Below, piece after piece: positions 47,255 to 54,903 of a DNA stretch of 64,000 nucleotides. The notes below the pieces were generated by a model. The model was not told the origin of the DNA, searched no databases, and saw only the letters and a list, made by a program, of their open reading frames with translations. Made by a program: the position numbers and the translations under genes. This DNA comes from Entomobacter blattae. Its GTDB lineage: Bacteria; Pseudomonadota; Alphaproteobacteria; Acetobacterales; Acetobacteraceae. Location: the NCBI RefSeq assembly GCF_014672835.1, contig NZ_CP060244.1, forward strand, positions 1,901,001 to 1,965,000, written 5' to 3'. The stretch's first letter is position 1. Every line of letters starts with the position of its first letter.

Positions 47255-50212
47255 GTGCTTTCAAGGCGTAAATCTTCGAGAATAAGGCAGACCTCATCCT
47301 ATAAGGGTTCTTTTTCGAAGTACGAAAAAGAGGGACTTCCGCACTTAGAATCTTTCCCAGAAAAACATCAAGCAAAACATCCTGAAAACCATGTGCGGAG
47401 GCGGGAATTTCTACAATCCTCAGGGCTGCTAACAGCAGGGATTGGCAGTGGTTTTTTCTCTACACAAGCCTATTCTAGCCCTATCAAGTCTGGCCCTATC
47501 AAACCTGCTACCTCTTTTTTAGAAGAAGGCGTGGTTGAGAAAAAAACAGTCTGCACCCATTGTTCCGTAGGGTGTAGTGTGATTGCCCAAGTTAAAAATG
47601 GCATATGGGTCGGCCAGGAACCCGCATTTGAGAGCCCCATCAATATGGGTTCCCATTGTGCAAAAGGCGCTTCTGTCAGAGAGCTCACCCATGGGGAACG
47701 CCGCTTAAAATATCCCATGAAGCTGGAAAATGGGCAATGGAAAAGAATAAGCTGGGAAACTGCCATTGAGGAAGTTGGAAATAAGCTTTTAGAAATACGC
47801 AATACTCAAGGGCCAGATTCTGTTTATTGGTTGGGTTCAGCAAAATTTACGAATGAAAGCGCATTTCTTTTTCGTAAGTTTGCTGCCATGTGGGGAACCA
47901 ATACGATAGACCATCAGGCTCGTATTTGTCATTCAACCACCGTGGCGGGTGTGAGTAATACATTTGGCTTTGGGGCCATGACGAATAGCTTTAATGATAT
48001 TTATTTCTCTAAGGCCATAATGATTATGGGGGGAAACCCAGCAGAGGCGCATCCTGTTTCCCTTCAGCATATTCTGGAAGCAAAAGAAAGAAATCACGCT
48101 CGCCTGATTGTCATTGACCCCCGTTTTACCAGAACGGCTGCCCATTCCACCGACTTTATCCGTATTCGTCCAGGCACAGATATTCCTGTGATCTGGGGTA
48201 TTATATGGCATATTTTTAAAAATGGATGGGAAGATCGTAAATATTTGCAAGAACGTACCTTTGGCATAGAAGAACTCCGGAAGGAAGTGGCAAAATGGTC
48301 CCCTGAAGAAGTCGAAAGAGTAACGGGTGTGCCTGGCCATCAATTAGAAAATGTTGCGCGCATTATGTCGCAAAATCGGCCTTCAACCCTTATTTGGTGC
48401 ATGGGAGCAACCCAGAAAACTGTAGGAACGGCAAATGTACGGGCCTATAGTATTTTGCAGCTTGTTTTGGGTAATATTGGGGTTTCTGGCGGGGGAGCTA
48501 ATGTTTTTCGTGGGCACGACAATGTGCAAGGGGCCACGGATATGGGGTTGGATGTTACCACACTGCCAGCCTATATGGGCCTCAGCGAAGGTGCATGGCG
48601 ACATTTCTGCCGTGTTTGGGGCGTGGATTACGAATGGATGGTCTCTCGTTTTGCTTCTAAACAAATGATGGAGACAAAGGGTATTCCTTCTACTCGTTGG
48701 TTTGATGCTGTTCTGGTTGATAAAAGCCAAATTGACCAACCCAATCCCGTAAAAGCCATGGTCGCTTGGGGCCACGCAGCCAATTCCATTAATCGTATGC
48801 CTATCATGCGCAAAGCCATGGATAAAATTGACCTTATGCTGGTGGTAGATCCCAACCCGGGAAGCTTTGCCATTGAGGGAAACCGTAAAGAAGGCACTTA
48901 CCTATTACCGGCAGCAACTGCCTTTGAAGGCTATGGCAGTGTTACTGCTTCTAACCGGTCTCTTCAATGGCGTGAGCAAGTGGTTCCCCCTATTTTTGAG
49001 GCCAAGGATGATCTGGAAATCATGTATCTTTTTGCCAAAAAATTCGGCTTTGCTGAAGAGTTGTGCAAAAATATTCAGGTTACCAACAATATGCCCCTGC
49101 CTGAAGATATCCTGCGGGAAATTAATATGAGTTGCTGGTCAATTGGTTATACAGGCCAGTCTCCCGAGCGTTTGAAATCCCACATGAAGCACCAGGCGGA
49201 TTTTGACCCGGTCACATTACGTGCAACAAAGGGCCCAAATAAGGGAGATTATTACGGTTTGCCCTGGCCCTGTTGGGGAAATGCTGAAGTTCAACATCCC
49301 GGCACGCCTTACCTCTATAACCCTGATATACCTGTTATGGAGGGGGGGTGTGGTTTCCGGGCCCGTTGGGGGGTAGAGCGGCATGGTCAGACTCTTCTTG
49401 CTGAAAATTCTCCTGTGGGTTCAGAAATTAAAGGGGGGTATCCAGAATTTACCTATGCCGTTCTGAAAAAATTGGGATGGGATAAAGATTTAACACCCCA
49501 GGAATTGGCAATTATTACAGCCATTGGCGGCCAAAAAATAGACACTGTCAGTTGGCAGACTGACATGAGCGGGGGCATCCAGCGTGTAGCCCTTAAACAT
49601 GGATGTGCGCCTTTTGGAAATGGAAAGGCAAGGATCCTCGCCTGGAACCTGCCAGACCCTATTCCTGTTCATCGTGAGCCAATCTTTACTCCCCGCAGAG
49701 ACCTGATAGACCAATACCCAGCCATTTCAGACCGAAGGGACTTCCGCCTGCCCTATCTAAGCCGAAGCATCCAAGAAGTTGATCATGCTAAAAATTACCC
49801 TATGATTCTGACTACAGGGAGAATTGTTGAATATGAAGGCGGCGGTGATGAAACACGTTCCAATGCTTGGCTTGCGGAAATTGTTCAGGAGGCGTACGCA
49901 GAAATTAGCCGGGAAGATGCCAAAGAACTTGGTATCAAAGAAGGCACTATGATCTGGATTCATGGTGCTGCAGGCGATATCAAGGTGCATGTTCGTGCCC
50001 ATGTCAGTAATAGAACCGCTAAAGGAGTTGTGTTCATGCCCTTCCACTTTGGAGGAATAACCCAAGGGGTTTCCCAAAGAGAGCGCTACCCTCATGGGGC
50101 AGATCCCTATGTGTTAGGTGAAGCAGCTGATCAGCTCACCACTTATGGTTTTGATCCTGTAACGCATATGCAGGAAACAAAAGTTACCCTCTGTCGAGTA
50201 GAGGCAGCATAA
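47255..50212 (+). CDS. fdhA: Formate dehydrogenase alpha (catalytic) subunit
   Basis: Mo/W-bisPGD enzyme oxidising formate to CO2, exported by Tat. The 985-residue protein has a Tat motif VRRREFLQSSGLL at residues 47-59, the N-terminal 4Fe-4S motif CTHCSVGC with further Cys in GSHCAKGAS, and the active-site block HQARICHSTTVAG with Cys225 as the metal ligand, so it is the cysteine form, not selenocysteine. The C-terminal molydopterin-dinucleotide-binding domain ends near GEAADQLT. The GTG at 47255 has a TAGGA ribosome site but places 46 residues before the Tat motif; an in-frame GTG at 47393 would start at the motif yet lacks a ribosome site. Confidence 0.95.
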   Translation: MLSRRKSSRIRQTSSYKGSFSKYEKEGLPHLESFPEKHQAKHPENHVRRREFLQSSGLLTAGIGSGFFSTQAYSSPIKSGPIKPATSFLEEGVVEKKTVCTHCSVGCSVIAQVKNGIWVGQEPAFESPINMGSHCAKGASVRELTHGERRLKYPMKLENGQWKRISWETAIEEVGNKLLEIRNTQGPDSVYWLGSAKFTNESAFLFRKFAAMWGTNTIDHQARICHSTTVAGVSNTFGFGAMTNSFNDIYFSKAIMIMGGNPAEAHPVSLQHILEAKERNHARLIVIDPRFTRTAAHSTDFIRIRPGTDIPVIWGIIWHIFKNGWEDRKYLQERTFGIEELRKEVAKWSPEEVERVTGVPGHQLENVARIMSQNRPSTLIWCMGATQKTVGTANVRAYSILQLVLGNIGVSGGGANVFRGHDNVQGATDMGLDVTTLPAYMGLSEGAWRHFCRVWGVDYEWMVSRFASKQMMETKGIPSTRWFDAVLVDKSQIDQPNPVKAMVAWGHAANSINRMPIMRKAMDKIDLMLVVDPNPGSFAIEGNRKEGTYLLPAATAFEGYGSVTASNRSLQWREQVVPPIFEAKDDLEIMYLFAKKFGFAEELCKNIQVTNNMPLPEDILREINMSCWSIGYTGQSPERLKSHMKHQADFDPVTLRATKGPNKGDYYGLPWPCWGNAEVQHPGTPYLYNPDIPVMEGGCGFRARWGVERHGQTLLAENSPVGSEIKGGYPEFTYAVLKKLGWDKDLTPQELAIITAIGGQKIDTVSWQTDMSGGIQRVALKHGCAPFGNGKARILAWNLPDPIPVHREPIFTPRRDLIDQYPAISDRRDFRLPYLSRSIQEVDHAKNYPMILTTGRIVEYEGGGDETRSNAWLAEIVQEAYAEISREDAKELGIKEGTMIWIHGAAGDIKVHVRAHVSNRTAKGVVFMPFHFGGITQGVSQRERYPHGADPYVLGEAADQLTTYGFDPVTHMQETKVTLCRVEAA

Positions 50213-50214
50213 TT

Positions 50215-50832
50215 ATGGTCGATACAACCCCCTCTTCTCCTCGTATGAAATTTATTTGTGATGCTGAGCGTTGTATTGATTGCAACGCCTGTGTTACGGC
50301 TTGCAAAAACGAACATGAAATTCCTTGGGGTATTAATCGCAGGCGTGTTGTTACCATTCATGATGGCGAACCCGGAGAGCTTTCCGTTTCCATGGCTTGC
50401 ATGCATTGCGAGGATCCGCCATGTGCTGCTGTTTGCCCTGTGGACTGTTTTATGCAAACAGAAGATGGCATTGTGCTTCACAACAAGGATTTATGTATTG
50501 GCTGTGGGTATTGTTTTTACGCCTGCCCTTTTGGAGCCCCACAATACCCCCAGACGACAAATTTTGGCAGTCGCGGAAAAATGGATAAATGCACCTTTTG
50601 TGCTGGTGGCCCCGATGGTTCTACGACCGAGGAAGATTTTAAAAAATACGGCAGGGATAGGCTCTCCGAAGGAAAACTCCCGCTTTGTGCTGAAATGTGT
50701 TCAACACGGTCCCTCATGGCGGGTGATGGGAAAACAATAGGCGAAATTTACCGTGAACGTGTCTTACGCAGGGGGTATGGCTCAGAAGCCTTTGGCTGGT
50801 CTACGGCCTATAAAAATACTCCCACACCATAG
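50215..50832 (+). CDS. fdhB: Formate dehydrogenase beta subunit (four 4Fe-4S clusters)
   Basis: A 205-residue electron-transfer subunit carrying electrons from FdhA to the cytochrome b. Cysteine motifs are CIDCNACVTACKNEHEIPWG, CMHCEDPPCAAVCP, CIGCGYCFYACPFGAPQ and the split set CTFC ... CAEMC, matching the DMSO-reductase-family four-cluster subunit. It lacks a signal peptide, so it is co-exported with FdhA or remains bound to it. The ATG lies two bases after the fdhA stop, indicating coupling. Confidence 0.95.
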   Translation: MVDTTPSSPRMKFICDAERCIDCNACVTACKNEHEIPWGINRRRVVTIHDGEPGELSVSMACMHCEDPPCAAVCPVDCFMQTEDGIVLHNKDLCIGCGYCFYACPFGAPQYPQTTNFGSRGKMDKCTFCAGGPDGSTTEEDFKKYGRDRLSEGKLPLCAEMCSTRSLMAGDGKTIGEIYRERVLRRGYGSEAFGWSTAYKNTPTP

Positions 50833-50873
50833 AATTACTGGTCAATATTCATTTTTTATAGGCTAGAACCCTT

Positions 50874-51872
50874 ATGAGTAATCCCCCTGTCAAACAAAGA
50901 TCTTTCAAGGCCCTTTTGGCGTTTTTACTGTTTTGCCTGGTTTTTCCTTCTGCTGTGGGAGTAGCCCAGACAATACCCCAAAATTTACCCAATACTCCTG
51001 CTCATGTTCTAGAGCAGAAACTTGATACCACGGTTCTTCCGCCCACGACACGGGGTTTTGTGCATATTCCTGACCAAAAGGCGGCTGTTCTCGTTCAGCC
51101 TCCAGGAAAAATCTTTCGGTTTTTTCATAAATATATTCAATTCTGGGTGGATATTTTAGCTATTCTTGGCACGCTTATTGCTATTGCTGGGCTTTATTGG
51201 CTGGCTGGGCCCATGGATTATACACCAGATGCCAGGAACCGCCGTCTATTACGATTTAAGTTTATTGAACGTCTGGGGCATTGGATTACCGCTATCAGTT
51301 TTGTACTTTTAGCGGTTACGGGCCTTAACATGGTATTAGGGCGGTGGCTCTTAATGCCGTTGATGGGAGATAACTCTTTTTCAGCTTTTTCTGCATGGGG
51401 AAAAACCATTCATAATTTTGTGGGCTTTCCTTTTATTTTGGGTCTAGCAATTATCCTTATTGCTTTTTTCAGGTATAATATCCCTCGTAAAATTGATCTT
51501 CAATGGATGAAACAAATGGGGGGTATGTTTAACAAAAAACACGTCCCTGCAGATAAATTCAATGCTGGTCAAAAGATGATCTATTGGATTGCCGCTTTCT
51601 TTGGAAGTGCCCTTGTCTTAAGTGGTTTGTGCCTGCTTATTCCCTTTGCCCTATTTGGCATATTAGGTATGCAAATCACTCTTGTTTTTCATTCCTGTGT
51701 GGCCATTTTTATGATTGTTGTTATTCTTGGCCATGCCTATTTGGGAGTATGGGGGGTCAAGGGCTCCTTCCCTGCCATGACGAATGGCACAGTAGATTTA
51801 AACTGGGCTCTTACCCACCATGAAATCTGGGCTAAAAAAGAAGAAAGTGCCCATCCTCAAAACCTTTCATAA
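50874..51872 (+). CDS. fdhC: Formate dehydrogenase gamma subunit (cytochrome b)
   Basis: Inner-membrane di-haem cytochrome b that passes electrons to the quinone pool. The 332-residue protein begins with a hydrophobic signal-like segment (residues 13-32), followed by an extra-membrane stretch and four membrane helices: about 91-111, 132-155, 175-198 and 240-285. Candidate haem ligands are His in RLGHWITAISF, TIHNFVGF and VFHSCVA/ILGHAYLG. Family: FdnI/FdoI-like gamma subunit of the FDH-3 type. Its stop is 23 bp before the stop of the antisense small ORF. Confidence 0.93.
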   Translation: MSNPPVKQRSFKALLAFLLFCLVFPSAVGVAQTIPQNLPNTPAHVLEQKLDTTVLPPTTRGFVHIPDQKAAVLVQPPGKIFRFFHKYIQFWVDILAILGTLIAIAGLYWLAGPMDYTPDARNRRLLRFKFIERLGHWITAISFVLLAVTGLNMVLGRWLLMPLMGDNSFSAFSAWGKTIHNFVGFPFILGLAIILIAFFRYNIPRKIDLQWMKQMGGMFNKKHVPADKFNAGQKMIYWIAAFFGSALVLSGLCLLIPFALFGILGMQITLVFHSCVAIFMIVVILGHAYLGVWGVKGSFPAMTNGTVDLNWALTHHEIWAKKEESAHPQNLS

Positions 51873-51876
51873 CACT

Positions 51877-51903
51877 AAAAATCCCTTTGTCAGATTAGGG
51901 ATT
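51877..51903 (-). terminator. Terminator of the antisense 41-codon gene
   Basis: AATCCCT (51880-51886) and AGGGATT (51897-51903) form a 7-bp stem with a 10-nt loop. On the minus strand the stem runs into five T residues, while the plus strand has no T tract, so it serves the minus-strand small gene. The gene's stop codon lies inside the structure. Confidence 0.55.
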
Positions 51904-52020
51904 ACTCGCAGAGGTGCTAAAAGCTACTTTTGCTGGTATGGTAAAGTCAGACTGTAATATGATCCTGGCAAGGCTAGCTCCAGCAAAAACAATTAAAGCT
52001 GCAAGAATAATACACTTCAT
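51895..52020 (-). CDS. Small membrane or secreted peptide (41 aa)
   Basis: A 41-codon ORF reading MKCIILAALIVFAGASLAR then IILQSDFTIPAKVAFSTSASNP. The N-terminal 18 residues are a strongly hydrophobic helix with an ASLA signal-peptidase-like end, so the product would be a membrane or exported peptide. The ATG is preceded by GAGAGGA at 5-6 nt, one of the best ribosome sites in the window, and a hairpin with a T run follows. It lies between fdhC and moeA on the opposite strand. I do not recognise a family. A chance ORF is possible, but the signals are coherent. Confidence 0.55.
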   Translation of the reverse strand: MKCIILAALIVFAGASLARIILQSDFTIPAKVAFSTSASNP

Positions 52021-52147
52021 ATGTCCTCTCTTTTTTTAGTAAATTATAGTCTTTTAGTCAGTTATAGTCATTCAATAATTTTTTATAATCCAATTCGGGT
52101 AAATGATATATTTGCCCTTTTTAAATCTTTCAATACACAGGTTTCCT

Positions 52148-53413
52148 ATGGTTCAGCTCTCAGACGACTGCTGCAATGCTTCTTCTTCCTTACTCCGTGT
52201 AGAACAAGCCAGAGAAATTATTCAACGTAATTTTAGCATAGCAGTTCTTAAAAAAACTCTCTCTTTAGAGGATACTGAAAACCTTGTCCTTGCGGAAGAT
52301 ATTATCGCCCCCTTTTCTCTTCCGCCGCACGATAACTCTGCTGTAGATGGCTTTGGTATTTCTTATGCTGACTTGGCCAAAATGTCTCCGCCTTATCAAT
52401 TTGCTCTTCAGGGAACAGCAAAAGCAGGCCATGTTTTTCCGGATCCCCTTTTGCCGTTTCATGCCATAAAAATTTTTACAGGGGCGGTTCTTCCATCGAA
52501 TGTTGATACCATCTATATGCTCGAAGATTGTGAAATAAATGGTGATAAGGTTACAGTCCCTGCAGGTTTAAAAAAAGGCTCTAATACCAGACAGGCCGGT
52601 GAAGATATAACAAAGGGGCAAGTCATTCTTCATCAAGGTATACGCCTTCGTCCTTCTCATATAGGGGTTGCGGCCTCTTTGGGATTAACAGCGCTTACAT
52701 GTTATATGCCTTTAAGAGTAACAATTTTTTCTTCAGGAGACGAAATTACACGCTCTTCTCAAATGTCGTATAAAAAGGAAGCAGGCCGTATTTTTGATAG
52801 TAATACGCCCATGCTCAAATCTCTTTTACATCGCTTGGGGGTCGATGTGACCGATGGGGGCGTTCTCCCAGATCACCCCCAAACCATTCGGTATAAACTC
52901 CAAGAGGCAAGCCAGAGGGCAGACCTTATCATCAGTAGTGGAGGGGTTTCTGTTGGAGAGGAAGACCACATGAAAGCGGTTATTACAGAAATTGGAAAAA
53001 TAGATTTCTGGCGGTTAGCCATTAAGCCCGGCAAACCATTAGCTATGGGGTATATTGGCCAAATTCCATATGTGGGTTTGCCTGGTAACCCTGTTGCATC
53101 CTTTGTAACATTTGCTGTTATTGCGCGCTTTTTAGTAGCCCAACTGGGGGGAGAAAGGCCTTTTAACCTCCCAGTGTATAATGCGATTGCTGATTTTTCT
53201 TATCAGAAAAAAATTGGCCGGAGAGAATATTTGCGGATTACGCTTACTCGTTCTGAGGGGATCCTCAAAGCTCATAAATTCCCTCGTGAAGGAGCAGGTA
53301 TTCTTACGTCTCTGACCAATAGCCATGCTTTAGCAGAACTTCCAGAAAGATTAACCTCTCTCTCCCCCGGAGATCCCATTAGCTTTATTCCTCTGGAGGC
53401 TATTTATGGATGA
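52148..53413 (+). CDS. moeA: Molybdopterin molybdenumtransferase MoeA (canonical copy)
   Basis: Inserts molybdate into adenylated molybdopterin, giving Mo-molybdopterin. All catalytic motifs are present: PPHDNSAVDGFGI, IKIFTGAVLPSNVD, SSGDEI, IISSGGVSVGEEDHMK, RLAIKPGKPLAMG and VGLPGNPVASF. I choose the ATG at 52148 (MVQLSDDCCNASS, 421 aa) over the ATG at 52103, which lies in poor context. First gene of moeA-fdhD-mobA; the stop overlaps fdhD by 8 bp. It is one of three MoeA-related genes in this island and the only single-domain one with complete motifs. Confidence 0.94.
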   Translation: MVQLSDDCCNASSSLLRVEQAREIIQRNFSIAVLKKTLSLEDTENLVLAEDIIAPFSLPPHDNSAVDGFGISYADLAKMSPPYQFALQGTAKAGHVFPDPLLPFHAIKIFTGAVLPSNVDTIYMLEDCEINGDKVTVPAGLKKGSNTRQAGEDITKGQVILHQGIRLRPSHIGVAASLGLTALTCYMPLRVTIFSSGDEITRSSQMSYKKEAGRIFDSNTPMLKSLLHRLGVDVTDGGVLPDHPQTIRYKLQEASQRADLIISSGGVSVGEEDHMKAVITEIGKIDFWRLAIKPGKPLAMGYIGQIPYVGLPGNPVASFVTFAVIARFLVAQLGGERPFNLPVYNAIADFSYQKKIGRREYLRITLTRSEGILKAHKFPREGAGILTSLTNSHALAELPERLTSLSPGDPISFIPLEAIYG

Positions 53414-54227
53414 ATTCGCGCTTATACCCAACCCTAACGATGAAAAACTTCTCCAAACGCTTTCAGGCTTAGATGAGTCAGGCCAGCCCGTTATTATTAA
53501 GGTTCCTGTAGAACGTCCTTTAACCTTGTTTCTCAATGGTCAGGAAATTGTTACCATGATGACGATTGGGGACTATCCAGAATATCTAGCCACAGGCTAT
53601 CTCCTCAATCAAAATATGCTGACTCTCAAGGATAAGATTACCGCTATAGACGTTGATGAAGACCTTGGCGTTGTTGTGGTTAGGACAGATCAAAAAACCA
53701 ATTTTGAAGAAAAACTCAAGAAGAAAACCATAACATCAGGCTGTGCCCAGGGTACAGTCTTTGGCGATATGATGGAGCGTTTTGAATCAATTCATCTCAA
53801 TAAAGAGGCCATTCTTTTAACATCCTGGCTGAAAGACCTTTTTCTAAAAATCACTCATCAACCAAGCCTTTATCTTGAGGCAGGAGCAATTCACGGATGT
53901 GTTTTATGCCATGAGGTGAGCCCACTCATTTACATGGAAGATGTAGGGCGCCACAATGCAATTGATAAACTGGCCGGCTATATTTACCATCAAAACCTAA
54001 CAACAGAAGATAAAATCCTCTATACCACTGGCCGTCTCACCTCTGAAATGGTGATAAAAACCGTTCAGATGCAAATTCCTATTCTTATTAGCCGTTCTGG
54101 CTTTACAGCCTGGGGGGTAGAGCTGGCCCGAAAAGCTGGGCTAACTCTCATTGGTAGGGCAAAAGGAAGCCGCTTTATAGCTTTATCTGGGCAAGAAAGA
54201 ATAAAGTTTTCACCTTCAAAATTTTAA
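53406..54227 (+). CDS. fdhD: Formate dehydrogenase accessory sulfurtransferase FdhD
   Basis: Transfers sulfur (from IscS-type desulfurase) to the bis-MGD cofactor before insertion into FdhA, essential for FDH activity. The 273-residue protein has VPVERPLTLFLNGQEIVT, the cysteine loop TSGCAQGTVFGD, LEAGAIHGCVLC, the strictly conserved EDVGRHNAIDKLAGY and the end ISRSGFTAWGVELARKAGLTLIGRAKG in pieces. Only one Cys occurs in the loop, as in many alphaproteobacteria. Overlaps moeA by 8 bp. Confidence 0.96.
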   Translation: MDEFALIPNPNDEKLLQTLSGLDESGQPVIIKVPVERPLTLFLNGQEIVTMMTIGDYPEYLATGYLLNQNMLTLKDKITAIDVDEDLGVVVVRTDQKTNFEEKLKKKTITSGCAQGTVFGDMMERFESIHLNKEAILLTSWLKDLFLKITHQPSLYLEAGAIHGCVLCHEVSPLIYMEDVGRHNAIDKLAGYIYHQNLTTEDKILYTTGRLTSEMVIKTVQMQIPILISRSGFTAWGVELARKAGLTLIGRAKGSRFIALSGQERIKFSPSKF

Positions 54228-54237
54228 AAGTTTATAC

Positions 54238-54864
54238 ATGACCTCTCAAGATCCTATCACTGCTGTTATTCTTGCTGGTGGGCTTTCCTCTCGTATGGGG
54301 GGAGGCAATAAAGGTTTAAAGCTATTGAACGGCCAACCCTTGCTAACCTATATTATTAAAGCCATTACTCCACAGGTAAGCCATAGTGTTATTAATGCCA
54401 ATGGCCCGCCAGAAGCGCTTCATTCTTTTCATCTTCCCATTCAAGTTGATACCTTACCTGGTTTTCAGGGCCCTTTGGCAGGAATATTAGCAGGAATGGA
54501 GTGGGCATTACAGCATGTACCCTCGTGCCAATATATTGTAACAATACCAGCTGATTCGCCTTTTATTCCTTCAAATCTGGTAGAAAAACTGAAAGAAGCC
54601 CAGCAAAAACACCACACCATCCTTGCTCTGGCCAGATCAAACGGGCAGTGCCACCCCGTTGTTGGTCTTTGGCCCCTTACCTTACACCATGCCCTTCATG
54701 AGGCATTAACGAGGGAGAAAATTCATAAAATACTTCGCTTTACAGAAAAATATTCCTTAGCATATGCTGATTTTTCAGTGGAAGATATTGACCCTTTCAT
54801 GAATATTAACACCCCTCAAGACCTCCAAAAAGCAGAAGAACTTATGACCCGACAGGGGCTCTAA
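54238..54864 (+). CDS. mobA: Molybdenum cofactor guanylyltransferase MobA
   Basis: Attaches GMP to Mo-molybdopterin, forming the MGD used by DMSO-reductase-family enzymes such as FdhA. The 208-residue nucleotidyltransferase fold starts AVILAGGLSSRMGGGNKGLKLLNG, with DTLPGFQGPLAGILAGMEWA, and the Mg site IPADSPFIP. It is 10 bp after fdhD and convergent with the MoeA-PBP fusion. Confidence 0.95.
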   Translation: MTSQDPITAVILAGGLSSRMGGGNKGLKLLNGQPLLTYIIKAITPQVSHSVINANGPPEALHSFHLPIQVDTLPGFQGPLAGILAGMEWALQHVPSCQYIVTIPADSPFIPSNLVEKLKEAQQKHHTILALARSNGQCHPVVGLWPLTLHHALHEALTREKIHKILRFTEKYSLAYADFSVEDIDPFMNINTPQDLQKAEELMTRQGL

Positions 54865-54903
54865 TAAGGCTCTAATCATATAGAGACTCTAATAATAAGG
54901 GGG

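Noticed and set aside
47900-47960. Possible selenocysteine (in-frame TGA) in formate dehydrogenase
   Set aside because: The codon at the metal-ligand position (47927-47929) is TGT, cysteine; the frame has no internal TGA.
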